A stretch of 49,055 nt of DNA from Psychroflexus sp. MES1-P1E (GCF_002836055.1 NZ_PJBS01000314.1:1-49055), one strand, 5' to 3'. Positions 17,339 to 26,307 are shown, counted from the first letter of the stretch. A program made the numbers and translations. Notes: a model not told the origin generated them from the letters alone.

Positions 17339-19411
17339 TTATTTTTTCAAAACTTCCTTTTTAAAAATTTGCCCTGATTTTAACTTGATCATGTATTCTT
17401 TTAAATCTTTCCTCACTTCACCAGACATGATATAAAGTCCAATAATATTAGGAAAAGACATCGCTAAAATCATCATATCAGAGAAATCTAAGACAGCTCC
17501 TAGGCTCACAGAAGCCCCTAAGACTACAAACAATAAAAATATAATTTTATAAATCAATTCTGATCGATTACTTCTTCCAAAAATATAAGTCCAAGCTCTC
17601 ATTCCGTAGTAAGACCAAGATATCATTGTAGAGAAAGCAAACAAGAATACGGCAACAGAGAGGACGTATGGAAACCATGAGATCACACTTCCAAACGCAT
17701 CGGTTGTCAATTGCACACCAGATACTCCTTCTACTTCATGCATCCCTGTAAAGATCAATACCAAAGCCGTAAGTGTACAGACTACTACGGTATCTATAAA
17801 AGGTTCTAATAAAGCAACAAAGCCTTCTGAGGGTGGATGGTTAGTTTTGGCAGCAGAGTGAGCTATAGCAGCGGACCCTACACCAGCCTCGTTTGAAAAA
17901 GCTGCTCTTTGGAAACCGACCACCAGTACTCCTATAAAGCCACCTTTAAGCGCTGTAGGTGTAAATGCACCAGAGAAAATTGCATTAAGAGCTGGGCCTA
18001 GATTATCTATGTTGATCCCTATGACAACTAGGGCCCCTAAGATATAAACCCCAGCCATAACCGGGACTACTTTACCTGTTACTTTTGCAATACTATTGAT
18101 ACCTCCAATAATAACAACTCCTACCAACACCATTAAAAAGACTCCAAACCAAAAGCCATTTCCTTCTAAAAATGGAATTTGACCGGATAAAATTGCAAAA
18201 GATTGGTTGGCTTGGAACATATTACCTCCTCCGAAAGAAGCTCCAATAGCTAAAATAGCAAAAAAGGCGGCTAAAAATTTACCCAATTTACCCATATTCC
18301 GTTTTTCAAGACCATATCTCAAATAGTTCATTGGACCCCCAAAGATTCGGCCTTCTTTATTGATAAATCTATATTTTACACCCAGAGTACATTCTACAAA
18401 TTTAGAAGACATCCCTAAAAAACCAGCAAGAACCATCCAAAAGGTAGCACCGGCACCCCCTAAGGAAACAGCAATAGCTACACCCGCAATATTCCCAAGT
18501 CCAACAGTAGCAGAAACTGCAGTTGCTAAAGCTTGAAAATGCGTAATTCTACCTGGTGCATTAGGCTCGTCGTATTTTCCTCTGGCGAGTTGTAAAGCAT
18601 GTTTGAAACCTCTAATGTTGATAAAGCCCATTCTAAAAGTAAAGAATGCCGCCCCAAAGATCAGCCAAATGACTATAAAGGGTATATCCTTAGTTAAAGG
18701 AGTTCCATTAGGATGGGTCAAGGCTACTGGATCATCAAATGTAATTTTACCAAACTTATGTGCATTTTGGGTAATGACATCTTGTTTATTATTAGGATCA
18801 TAAATATAGTCCCCTTCTATTGTCAGGTGATCTATCTTTCCGTTGGCTTGTGCCTTTACAATTTCACTTTCTCCATCAACCTCTATAATGGCGATATCTT
18901 GACCTTTTTTGACCGTTTCACTTTCTTGGACAAGCCATTGCTTGAGCAGAAATTTATTTTGTGTATTAGGTTCCCAACGTGGGGCAAATAATAATTTTTC
19001 CTTCGTGTAGACTACTGGATCGTAAACACCAACTGCGGCAAAGGGATCCCAGAACAGAACATCTCCCATGCTGTTTACAATAGGCTTAAACGTACCATTA
19101 AAACTTTCTACAATAGACTCAGCTTTTATTTCGAAAGATTTTTCAACAAAGTTCCCATTGGCATCTGTTACTTTTACAACATGGGTTATCCCTTCTGTAA
19201 GATGACTAGATTTAGCTGAACTTAATGGCGTTTCTGCATCACTCCATTCGTAAGTATAAGGAGGAATTCCTCCTGATACATTCAATTCTATTTGACCATC
19301 ATCAATTTCTTCTGAAGGGTTAATTAAGGTTTCTTCAACTTGTAAATCTTGAGCAAATGTCAATGAAACAGTGAACATTAGAAAAACAATCAGACTGATA
19401 TTTCTTACCAT
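17339..19411 (-). CDS. Alanine/glycine:cation symporter (AGCS) with N-terminal extension
   Basis: This 690-residue inner-membrane transporter carries the AGCS family core from about residue 240. Typical motifs are ATVGLGNIAGVAIA and AAFSNEAGVGSAAIAHSAAK, with about 10 membrane spans, for Na+- or H+-driven uptake of Ala/Gly. Ahead of it is a long extension: a signal peptide (1-20), a SprB-like repeat segment (SGGIPPYTYEW, about 47-57), and a biotinyl/lipoyl-like fold (about 155-205, WLVQESETVKKGQDIAIIEV). The modification lysine expected at that domain's hairpin tip is absent (VDGESE). The extension would face the periplasm. The substrate within the family is inferred, not shown. Confidence 0.9.
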   Translation of the reverse strand: MVRNISLIVFLMFTVSLTFAQDLQVEETLINPSEEIDDGQIELNVSGGIPPYTYEWSDAETPLSSAKSSHLTEGITHVVKVTDANGNFVEKSFEIKAESIVESFNGTFKPIVNSMGDVLFWDPFAAVGVYDPVVYTKEKLLFAPRWEPNTQNKFLLKQWLVQESETVKKGQDIAIIEVDGESEIVKAQANGKIDHLTIEGDYIYDPNNKQDVITQNAHKFGKITFDDPVALTHPNGTPLTKDIPFIVIWLIFGAAFFTFRMGFINIRGFKHALQLARGKYDEPNAPGRITHFQALATAVSATVGLGNIAGVAIAVSLGGAGATFWMVLAGFLGMSSKFVECTLGVKYRFINKEGRIFGGPMNYLRYGLEKRNMGKLGKFLAAFFAILAIGASFGGGNMFQANQSFAILSGQIPFLEGNGFWFGVFLMVLVGVVIIGGINSIAKVTGKVVPVMAGVYILGALVVIGINIDNLGPALNAIFSGAFTPTALKGGFIGVLVVGFQRAAFSNEAGVGSAAIAHSAAKTNHPPSEGFVALLEPFIDTVVVCTLTALVLIFTGMHEVEGVSGVQLTTDAFGSVISWFPYVLSVAVFLFAFSTMISWSYYGMRAWTYIFGRSNRSELIYKIIFLLFVVLGASVSLGAVLDFSDMMILAMSFPNIIGLYIMSGEVRKDLKEYMIKLKSGQIFKKEVLKK

Positions 19412-19561
19412 AAGGTTATTTATAATTTAATATTTTCATTGTAAAAAGCCATGTCGGAATCTTACAGATTTCAAAACATCTCGCAATATGCAAAAAATAT
19501 GCTTTGCATTCAAACTCAAAACCCTAAAATCTTTAAGAAGTAGTTTTGTATTTATTAAGAC

Positions 19562-20242
19562 TTAACAGCAAGGTTTCTGAGCTCTCATCATATGCCGTTT
19601 CCCCGGAGGACCTTCTATAATGTCCACCTCAAAGCCAATGGCTTGCAAAGCTCTTCTGGCGGTTCCTTTTACGCAATAAGTCACAAAAAAACCTCCTGGG
19701 GTCAAGGCCTCATAGAACTTCCGAAATAGTGGAGCTTCCCATAATTCAGGCTGAACACTTGGACCAAAAGCATCATAAAAGACGATATCCACCTCTTGTT
19801 TTAACTTTAAATCGAAAAAAAACATCTTACTTTTCTTGAGCTGAAAGATCTTGGAGATCGATGACCAGTCTTCCCATTTCGCCTTATATAAATCTTCATA
19901 GACCTGTTGAGCGGAAACAGAGACAAGTTCTCTGTGATACTCCATTGCTAAGTGTTCCTCATTAGAAATTGGATAAGCCTCCAATCCGGTATAATCCACA
20001 GAAATTCCACGATGTTCTCCCCAGAAATAAGACAGCAAAGCATTGAGACCAGTCCCAAAACCAGCTTCCAGAACTCTTAGGGTTTTAGGTTGGTACAACT
20101 CATTATAATAGTCTAAACCTGCTTCAATATAAACGTGTTGAGATTCTTGGATAGCACCATAAGTAGAATGATAATGCTCATCCCAATCTTCAAGTCTTAT
20201 CGTTTTGGAACCATCTTTTGTGGTAATGATACTGCGTTTCAT
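19562..20242 (-). CDS. mnmD: tRNA 5-methylaminomethyl-2-thiouridine methyltransferase MnmD
   Basis: This 226-residue SAM-dependent enzyme corresponds to the N-terminal methyltransferase half of E. coli MnmC. It converts nm5s2U34 to mnm5s2U34 in the wobble position of some tRNAs. The SAM-binding loop is VLEAGFGTGLNALLS (about 57-71). The family motif VFYDAFGPSVQPELWE is near residue 155, and the C-terminal GPPGKRHMM matches MnmD. There is no fused FAD oxidase domain, the usual state outside proteobacteria. It is 9 bases from the PspC-like gene. Confidence 0.93.
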   Translation of the reverse strand: MKRSIITTKDGSKTIRLEDWDEHYHSTYGAIQESQHVYIEAGLDYYNELYQPKTLRVLEAGFGTGLNALLSYFWGEHRGISVDYTGLEAYPISNEEHLAMEYHRELVSVSAQQVYEDLYKAKWEDWSSISKIFQLKKSKMFFFDLKLKQEVDIVFYDAFGPSVQPELWEAPLFRKFYEALTPGGFFVTYCVKGTARRALQAIGFEVDIIEGPPGKRHMMRAQKPCC

Positions 20243-20251
20243 AAATCCGTT

Positions 20252-20482
20252 TTATAGATCAAATACCGAAGTGCGCTTGGTATAGACTAAGTCTTTCAGT
20301 TTCAACCAAAATGCTAAAGTCAGGTAAAGTCCAAAACCAAAACCGAAGGTAGCAAAAGAGATGTAAATGAAAAAAATTCGCACTGACTTTGCTTTCATCC
20401 CTAACTTATCGGCAAGGCGAGAGCTCACATAAAATCCGTGCTTTTCAAAAAACGTCCGTAGATTATATATAAAATTTTTCAT
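20252..20482 (-). CDS. PspC domain-containing small membrane protein
   Basis: This 76-residue protein begins MKNFIYNLRTFFEKHGFYVS and continues RLADKLGMKAKSVRIFFIYI, a PspC-domain pattern. It has one or two hydrophobic helices (FFIYISFATFGFGFGLYLTL) and a positively charged tail. PspC-type proteins sense or respond to envelope stress; this short stand-alone form is common beside DUF2851 genes in flavobacteria. The start chosen overlaps the DUF2851 stop as ATGA. A start ten residues upstream is less likely. Confidence 0.78.
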   Translation of the reverse strand: MKNFIYNLRTFFEKHGFYVSSRLADKLGMKAKSVRIFFIYISFATFGFGFGLYLTLAFWLKLKDLVYTKRTSVFDL

Positions 20483-21762
20483 GAATATATAAGTTCTAAG
20501 CCAACTCGGCATTTCAAGCAGCGATTAAGGTCGCAATACTTTGTTTTTAATTGAATAAAAGCCTGACTTTCCAAGGCAGAAGCCACCACATTGGTTTTTA
20601 AGGCATCAAATCCTTTGGTGATGCTATTTTGTTCTGGTTTTAAGGCGGTTATAATCGGATAAATAATCATTTCAAAATCGGCCTGACCCTTGTATTTGGC
20701 GTAAGCAAACTTCAAAGGCAAGACGGTATTTATAATTAAAAGATCTTTAAAAGATTGACTTAAGGCTTTTGTTTTGGATTTGCTTTCTTTCCCAAAGGTA
20801 TAGTGGGTTTTCCAATAGCTAGACACTTTTGCCTCTAAGTTATTGCTTAATTCTTGTTTGGTTTTACACTGAATTAGCTCAGAAAACAAGTTTGGCTTTT
20901 TATGATATAAGCTCGCAAATTGAGATAACCTTATGGTTGGGAAATTGTCTGGTCGAAGCCTAAAGTATTTCACTTGACTATCTACCTTTGTGGTTAACAG
21001 AAATTTTTGAGCTAAAAAGCCGTACTCATCATGAAGCTTTTTAAAATAGGCGTCTTCTGAGTCCGAATTTAAAAGCCCCCCTAATCCAAAGCACAACGCC
21101 TCCAATTGAAGAGGATGCTGAAAACATTTTTGAAAGACTTTAAAATCGGCGGCATTACTCATTTGCAGAAAGGCTTCTCCATTCACATTCAAGCCAAAAG
21201 CTTTGGCCATAAGCTTAAAGCACACCTCATCCCAGCTATTATGAGACACTTTTAATAAATTCAGAATTAATTCGTTTTTATCTTCCAAACGCTCAATATA
21301 GAGACGCTCTAGCCAGTTATTAAGTTTAAAAGTATCCACGTCTTTAAAATGGGTTTCACAATTAATCCACTGTTTAGAGGTATTGCTTAACAAAGATTCG
21401 CAAGCTAAAACCTGTTCATTAGAGATATAGTGTTTAAGTTCCAAACAAGGTATAAATGTTTCATCTTTCCTGAATATGCTAACATCCTCTTCCCAGACCA
21501 CATGCAAAATAACATTATCGTAAGCGGAATCAACCTCGTGCTTATGGGCATACCAATCTGATGAAATGATATGTATTTCCAGATTTCCTACCCAGTGTTG
21601 CCCATCGATGACTAGTTCAGCTTTAAAGAAATCAGGGCCAGATTCTGTTTCGTTATGAAAACCTGTATTCAAGATCTGGAGAGATTCTCCACGCGTTGTT
21701 TTCAATTGGCTAGTACCCAATTTTTTATATTTCCAAACGCTATGAAGAAAGGCTTCTTGCAT
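20479..21762 (-). CDS. DUF2851 family protein
   Basis: This 427-residue protein of unknown function matches DUF2851, beginning MQEAFLHSVWKYKKLGTSQL, with GGDF-free segments GPDFFKAELVIDGQHWVGN and LEIHIISSDWYAHKH. The HxxSSDWxxHxHxxDxAYDNVILHVVW core suggests metal or nucleic-acid handling but no activity is established. A Cys-rich C-terminus (YCDLNRCLKCRVG) is conserved in the family. The start is one base after the SGNH hydrolase stop and the stop overlaps the PspC gene, indicating translational coupling. Confidence 0.85.
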   Translation of the reverse strand: MQEAFLHSVWKYKKLGTSQLKTTRGESLQILNTGFHNETESGPDFFKAELVIDGQHWVGNLEIHIISSDWYAHKHEVDSAYDNVILHVVWEEDVSIFRKDETFIPCLELKHYISNEQVLACESLLSNTSKQWINCETHFKDVDTFKLNNWLERLYIERLEDKNELILNLLKVSHNSWDEVCFKLMAKAFGLNVNGEAFLQMSNAADFKVFQKCFQHPLQLEALCFGLGGLLNSDSEDAYFKKLHDEYGFLAQKFLLTTKVDSQVKYFRLRPDNFPTIRLSQFASLYHKKPNLFSELIQCKTKQELSNNLEAKVSSYWKTHYTFGKESKSKTKALSQSFKDLLIINTVLPLKFAYAKYKGQADFEMIIYPIITALKPEQNSITKGFDALKTNVVASALESQAFIQLKTKYCDLNRCLKCRVGLELIYS

Positions 21763-21763
21763 A

Positions 21764-22432
21764 TTAAAAACTTTTAACTTTAGAGAGGATTTCATCCTTA
21801 AAACTATCAACCCAGGCCTTATATTGAAGACCGCTTGGATGTAATAAATCTTCAGCTAACATGAGTTTCTCTTTATGCAAGGGTTTGCTGAATTGTTGCA
21901 TAGGAAAATAGGCCACATTGTAGCGCTGACTCATTTTCTCGATGTATCTATTGTAGCGTTTTAATCGTGAAGAAACTTTTTTTAACTTTTCATCTTGAGC
22001 AAATTTAGACAAACTATAATCTGGAATACCCACTATAAAAACACCTTTGTTGTGTTGACTACTTAATTCAATTGCAGTTTTTAAAAGATCTTCAAATTCA
22101 GATTTAAACTTTTTAAAAGGTTTTTTCTGATATTGATTGTTGACTCCAATAAGCAGAGAAACCAAGTCAAAGGACTCTTTTTTATAATGCAGCGAAGCGA
22201 TAGAATCTTGTAACTCGTCTGTTCTCCAACCTGTGACTGCGATAACTTCAGGCTTTTCTACAGGATAACCTTGCTGATTAAGAAAGCTTGTCAAAAGGAC
22301 AGGCCAAGACTCCTCTTCAGAGACCTGCTCTCCTATGGAGTAGGAATCGCCTAAGGCTAAATAACTAAGAGAATCTTGTGCAAAAGTAGAGGTCATAGTG
22401 GTTAGTAAAAATAGGGCAATGAATATTTTCAT
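21764..22432 (-). CDS. SGNH/GDSL hydrolase, exported
   Basis: This 222-residue esterase/lipase-like protein has a signal peptide (1-19, cleavage after FAQ). The nucleophile block is ALGDSYSIGE (Ser30), block III is IGVNNQY (Gly96, Asn99), and the C-terminal Asp-His dyad is DLLHPSG (Asp195, His198). All four SGNH blocks are present. Substrates may be carbohydrate or lipid esters and cannot be told from sequence. It is the first gene of a tight group with DUF2851 and the PspC-like gene. Confidence 0.88.
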   Translation of the reverse strand: MKIFIALFLLTTMTSTFAQDSLSYLALGDSYSIGEQVSEEESWPVLLTSFLNQQGYPVEKPEVIAVTGWRTDELQDSIASLHYKKESFDLVSLLIGVNNQYQKKPFKKFKSEFEDLLKTAIELSSQHNKGVFIVGIPDYSLSKFAQDEKLKKVSSRLKRYNRYIEKMSQRYNVAYFPMQQFSKPLHKEKLMLAEDLLHPSGLQYKAWVDSFKDEILSKVKSF

Positions 22433-22547
22433 CTCAATAACGTTGAATTTCTGTTATCTTGTTATAAATACAGATTTAATTGCAGTGCACTTATCATTTC
22501 AAAAATCTAAATTTACTCAAAAAATAGGAAATAATCAGCTATTAAGA

Positions 22548-23453
22548 CTATGATAGCAAATCGGCAAGAGCAGGCTTTAGCTGAGCATAATTAAACTGAA
22601 ATCCTGTAGACAACATTTTCTTAGAGCTCACTAGCTGACTCGCTAAAACGATCGTCGCCATTTCTCCTAGCATTAATTTTAGAACAAAGGCAGGAACCTT
22701 TGGAAGAATAAGTGGCTTTTCAAGACGCTTAGCAATGCATTCCGTTAATTCTCTATTATTCACTGGGCTGGGCGCTACAGCATTAAAAACACCTTCTAGT
22801 TTATGCTCCATAACGTAGAGAAAAATCCTGTTTAGATCGGCGATATGAATCCATGATTGCCATTGTTTCCCAGTTCCTAGGGGCGCCCCTATATAATTTT
22901 CGATAGGTTGCTTTATTTTTTCAAGGGCACCGCCATCTTTAGCTAAAACCAGTCCTATTCTGATTTTAGCGACGTCTATTCCAAGTTTACCCACCTCATC
23001 GGCAGCGGCTTCCCACTGCAATACGACATCTGCCAAAAAATTGCTGCCTGGAGAAAATTGATCTTCCTCATGAAACTTGGTCAACGAATCTTTGTAAAGC
23101 CCAATGGCACTGGCAGAAATAAGTTGCTCAACTTGATGGTCTTCGGTAGACAAGGCTTTTTTGAGCGTCATTAAGGTGTCTAGTCTGCTGTTTAAAATCT
23201 CTTTTTTGTAGGAAGACGTCCATTTTTTTGCAACACTCGCTCCAGCTAGGTTAATGATAGTCGCGACGTCTTTTAAGCTTTCGACATCTAATTCTGACTT
23301 AGAAGGATCCCAATAAAAACCTTGATAATTAGGTAGCGTTTTAATTTTGGATTTGCTTGTGGTTAGATAGTTTACCCCTATGCCTTTCTCATGGAATAAC
23401 TTGACTAAAGCTTGTCCGACTAATCCTGTTGCTCCTGTAATTAAAACCCGCAT
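22548..23453 (-). CDS. TIGR01777 family NAD(P)-dependent epimerase
   Basis: This 301-residue extended short-chain dehydrogenase-like protein belongs to the TIGR01777/YfcH family. The dinucleotide-binding loop is GATGLVGQ (residues 7-14). The segment NLAGASVAKKW and the C-terminal DUF1731 part (YAQLKPALADLL) support the assignment. No substrate is established. Upstream lies a 1.1-kb gene-free island, with a long inverted repeat directly ahead of this start. Confidence 0.9.
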   Translation of the reverse strand: MRVLITGATGLVGQALVKLFHEKGIGVNYLTTSKSKIKTLPNYQGFYWDPSKSELDVESLKDVATIINLAGASVAKKWTSSYKKEILNSRLDTLMTLKKALSTEDHQVEQLISASAIGLYKDSLTKFHEEDQFSPGSNFLADVVLQWEAAADEVGKLGIDVAKIRIGLVLAKDGGALEKIKQPIENYIGAPLGTGKQWQSWIHIADLNRIFLYVMEHKLEGVFNAVAPSPVNNRELTECIAKRLEKPLILPKVPAFVLKLMLGEMATIVLASQLVSSKKMLSTGFQFNYAQLKPALADLLS

Positions 23454-23483
23454 ACAATCAAATGATATTTAGCATAAATTTAG

Positions 23484-23577
23484 CGAGATTATTTTAGCCT
23501 TAGCTAAGGTTTAGTAAGGTTTTAACTAGATGCTAAAGTGAGTCTTTATACTTCGACCAGAGGCTGAAATAATCTCG
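23484..23577. repeat. Long inverted repeat upstream of the TIGR01777 gene
   Basis: Two 16-base arms, CGAGATTATTTTAGCC (23484-23499) and GGCTGAAATAATCTCG (23562-23577), pair over their whole length with one G-T. They enclose 62 bases that contain a palindrome-rich stretch (CCTTAGCTAAGG, 23498-23509). This may be a small mobile-element-like inverted repeat or a structured leader of the minus-strand gene. No gene was seen in it. Confidence 0.7.
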
Positions 23578-23655
23578 AGACTTAAGGCAGCATAAGAAAT
23601 CTTCAATAGTTGTCACCCTAAACTTGGCATTGTTATTCCGTGCAAGCGATAGCGT

Positions 23656-23895
23656 GATACGGAATCTTTTCAAGTGTGTCTCCTTATTTAAACTTTAGAA
23701 AGAATTAGTGTTTTTATTCCTTTTTTCCATTGATGAAAAAACGAACCAAAAAAATCTAGGCTCACGAAATTCTTCCTAAAATTATCGCTCACCCTCTAAA
23801 TTTCAGAAACTCGGCTCAAAAAAGCCTCAAACAGTCTAAAATTTCGCGAGGCTTTTGCCTCAATTTTTACGGGTGAATTTAGTAGGCCGTTTTCT
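23656..23895. repeat. Interspersed repeat copy 1 (about 240 bp)
   Basis: This copy starts at GATACGGAATC, contains TTGATGAAAAAACGAACC then AAAAAAATCTAGGCTCACGAA, and ends near GGCCGTTTTCT. It matches a second copy 380 bp to the right, nearly identical in the first 110 bases and then diverging. A flanking hairpin pairs ATTCCGT (23635-23641) with ACGGAAT (23659-23665). No open frame of note lies in it. Repeats with this core are, from memory, widespread in Flavobacteriaceae intergenic DNA. Confidence 0.85.
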
Positions 23896-24035
23896 TTGTA
23901 TCGAGAAGCTTGTCACCTTAAGCCTGCCTCAATGCCCTTAGTAGCCTGCTTCGATAAAACTACTTTTTTAATTAAAAATTCTTAATTATCGATTCCTAAT
24001 TATTTTACTCACTACTACACCATTACACTACTCAC

Positions 24036-24279
24036 GATACGGAATCTTTTCAAGTGTGTCTCCTTATTTAAACTTTAGAAAGAATTAGTGTTTTCATTCA
24101 TTTTTTCCATTGATGAAAAAACGAACCAAAAAAATCTAGGCTCACGAACTTCAGTCTAAAATTTACGTTTGATATCTAAATTTTAGAAACTCAACCTCCT
24201 TAAGTCGGTCTCAAACAGTCTAAAATTTTACGACACCTTCACTTTAATTTTTACGACCTCTTTTCGTAGGCTGTTTTCT
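24036..24279. repeat. Interspersed repeat copy 2 (about 240 bp)
   Basis: This is the partner of the copy at 23656-23895. The first 110 bases are nearly identical, including TTGATGAAAAAACGAACC and the AATCTAGGCTCACGAA core. The right half keeps only the framework (TCTAAAATTT, TCAAACAG, GTAGGC). It is preceded by the CACCATTACACTACTCAC-type stretch. Confidence 0.85.
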
Positions 24280-24375
24280 AACTATCAGGTGACCGTTTTC
24301 ATAAAAATTTGACTTGTCAATTTTGAAATTCTAAATATAAAATCTGATCATTGAGTGTTTTGTCGACACAAACCC

Positions 24376-24540
24376 ATCACTCGAACTGACATGAACTACT
24401 CACCATTACACCACTATACTAGCTCACGACTCACCACAGACAGAAAACAGACAACTGAAAATTGAAAACCGACTCACCAATTACGAGTCCACCAGTCTAC
24501 CAGTTCACCATTATACTACTACACCATTACACCATTAGTA
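24376..24540. repeat. Degenerate ACCATTA/ACTCACC low-complexity tract
   Basis: Between 24376 and 24540 the plus strand is G-poor and built of short degenerate words such as CACCATTACACCA, CTCACGACTCACC and CCACCAGTCTACCAG. A shorter stretch of the same type lies at 24005-24034. No coding potential was seen. Together with copies 1 and 2 this fills the gene-free gap 23454-24601. Confidence 0.65.
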
Positions 24541-24543
24541 TGT

Positions 24544-24587
24544 AAATCAAAGAAGTCCAATGAGGGTACATTGGGCTTCTTTGATTT
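24544..24587. terminator. Long terminator-like hairpin after ilvE
   Basis: A 19-bp stem (AAATCAAAGAAG and CCAATG paired with their complements, one T-G) with a 6-base AGGGTA loop lies just after the ilvE stop. T-runs are short on both sides, so it may act as a terminator or an RNA 3'-end stabiliser. Confidence 0.75.
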
Positions 24588-24601
24588 ATATGACAATTTT
24601 C

Positions 24602-25669
24602 TTATATCACTTGACGAGTCCATCCGTGAGTATCTTCTACACGGTTATATTGGATGTCTTGAAGGTTTTTCTTAAAAAAGGTACCGTATGGCTCCTCAAT
24701 ATCTGGAAGATCATAATACACGTCATCGTGCTCAAAGCCTTCGACTCTCACGATCGCTGCTGCTGTTCCTGTTCCAAAAATCTCCTTTAACTCTCCGCTT
24801 TTAGCGGCCTCTACGATTTGTTTTACAGAAACCTTATCAACAACTACTTCTACATTTTTATCTTTAGCAAGTTGGATAATGCTTTTACGAGTCACCCCAT
24901 CGAGAATTCTATCATTGGTTGGTGCTGTAAAAAGTTTATCTCCCACTCTAAAAAAGATGTTCATCGTCCCCGCTTCTTCTAAGTACTCATGAGAACTAGC
25001 ATCGGTCCAAATAATTTGATCTAAGCCTTTTTCCTTGGCTAATTTAGTAGGATAAAATTGTGCACCATAATTTCCTGCAGCTTTAGCAAAACCAACACCA
25101 CCATCGGCAGCACGGCTATAATCTTGAGCAAAAATAACTTTGATAGGTTTGCTATAATACGCTTGTGCAGGACAGGTGATGATCATAAACCGGTACCGGT
25201 CAGATTCTGAAGCCGATACACCACTTTCTGTAGCGATAACAAAAGGGCGAATATACAAGGAGTTTCCTCCACCTTTCCTAACCCAATCTTTATCGAGCTT
25301 TAATAAAGCTTCTAAAGACGCAAAAAAGTGACTTTCAGGGAATTCTGGAATAGCCATCCGCTTAGAAGATTTATTGATACGCTCAAAATTTTGCTCTGGT
25401 CGAAATAACCAAACCTTGTCCTCTTCATCTTTGAAGGCCTTCATACCTTCAAAGACCGCCTGACCATAATGAAATACCTTAGCAGAAGGTTCAAACTGCA
25501 TTGGACCATAAGGAACAATTTTTGGCGTTTGCCATTCTCCATCTATGAAGTCGCAGTACATCATATGGTCAGCATGCTGCTTCCCGAATTGGAGGTTTTC
25601 AAAATCCACAGCGTCAATTCGAGACTTAGGGATTTTAGTAATATCTAGTCGTATATCGGTGCTATTCAT
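24602..25669 (-). CDS. ilvE: Branched-chain amino acid aminotransferase
   Basis: This 355-residue fold-type IV PLP enzyme transfers amino groups between Leu/Ile/Val and 2-oxoglutarate. The PLP lysine is K196 in GFAKAAGNYG. Other signatures are FHYGQAVFEGMKAF (about 66-79), SLYIRPF and YLEEAGTMNIFF. Its length fits the class II, eukaryote-like branched-chain enzymes. It is monocistronic: a TACATTTG promoter element lies upstream and a strong hairpin downstream. Confidence 0.95.
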   Translation of the reverse strand: MNSTDIRLDITKIPKSRIDAVDFENLQFGKQHADHMMYCDFIDGEWQTPKIVPYGPMQFEPSAKVFHYGQAVFEGMKAFKDEEDKVWLFRPEQNFERINKSSKRMAIPEFPESHFFASLEALLKLDKDWVRKGGGNSLYIRPFVIATESGVSASESDRYRFMIITCPAQAYYSKPIKVIFAQDYSRAADGGVGFAKAAGNYGAQFYPTKLAKEKGLDQIIWTDASSHEYLEEAGTMNIFFRVGDKLFTAPTNDRILDGVTRKSIIQLAKDKNVEVVVDKVSVKQIVEAAKSGELKEIFGTGTAAAIVRVEGFEHDDVYYDLPDIEEPYGTFFKKNLQDIQYNRVEDTHGWTRQVI

Positions 25670-25686
25670 TACTTTTTAGTTTTTTG

Positions 25687-25694
25687 CAAATGTA
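25687..25694 (-). promoter_or_regulatory. Candidate -7 element of ilvE
   Basis: TACATTTG on the minus strand, 18 bases ahead of the ilvE ATG, matches TAnnTTTG. It would give a leader of about a dozen bases. Confidence 0.55.
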
Positions 25695-25728
25695 CTAAAT
25701 TTTAGCAAGGTTAATTCAGGAAGATTCC

Positions 25729-25736
25729 TAACTTTG
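25729..25736 (+). promoter_or_regulatory. Candidate -7 element of the DUF4920 gene
   Basis: TAACTTTG matches TAnnTTTG and lies 34 bases before the DUF4920 ATG, back to back with the ilvE element in a 101-base divergent region. No TTG at -33 is evident. Confidence 0.45.
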
Positions 25737-25770
25737 TTGTTATTCTTATTATAAATTTTTAATTATTATC

Positions 25771-26307
25771 ATGAAAAAGCTTCTTTTACTCACAATCTTA
25801 TTAATGTTTTTAGCTTGCGGACAACATAATTCAACTGAAGAAAAACAAAGCCCAATTGAACAAACCACAGAAACTCCTTCAGAAGAAAAAGAATTAAGTA
25901 TTCTAACCGATGATGAATTTGGAGAGTCTTTTGAAAATAAGGAGGTTAAAAAAGGAGAGGATATGTTGAAAATGTACCAAAAATTATCTATTGGAGATAC
26001 CCTTCAAGTTCAATTTCAATCTCAAGTCCAAAGCGTTTGTGCTAAAAAAGGCTGTTGGATGAAATTAAATCTCCCCGAAGACTTGAATGTGCATGTAACT
26101 TTTAAAGATTACGAGTTCTATGTTCCAAAGGACAGTAAAGGTCATGAGATGGCTGTAAAAGGAAGAGCGTTTATAGAAAAAACAGATGTGGAAACACTAA
26201 AGCATTATGCTGAAGATGCTGGTAAAAGTAAGGAAGACATCGCGGCAATTGTCTCCCCTAAATTGAATTATAGATTTATAGCTGAAGGCGCTAAAGCAGT
26301 TAAATAA
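25771..26307 (+). CDS. DUF4920 family lipoprotein
   Basis: This 178-residue lipoprotein has a lipobox LACG with Cys16, and a Glu/Ser-rich linker to about residue 48. The DUF4920 domain follows, containing the conserved cysteine pair VCAKKGCWM (C90, C95) and the segment VHVTFKDYEFYVPKD. The cysteine pair may bind metal or form a disulfide; the function is unknown. It is divergent from ilvE and convergent with trpA. Confidence 0.88.
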   Translation: MKKLLLLTILLMFLACGQHNSTEEKQSPIEQTTETPSEEKELSILTDDEFGESFENKEVKKGEDMLKMYQKLSIGDTLQVQFQSQVQSVCAKKGCWMKLNLPEDLNVHVTFKDYEFYVPKDSKGHEMAVKGRAFIEKTDVETLKHYAEDAGKSKEDIAAIVSPKLNYRFIAEGAKAVK

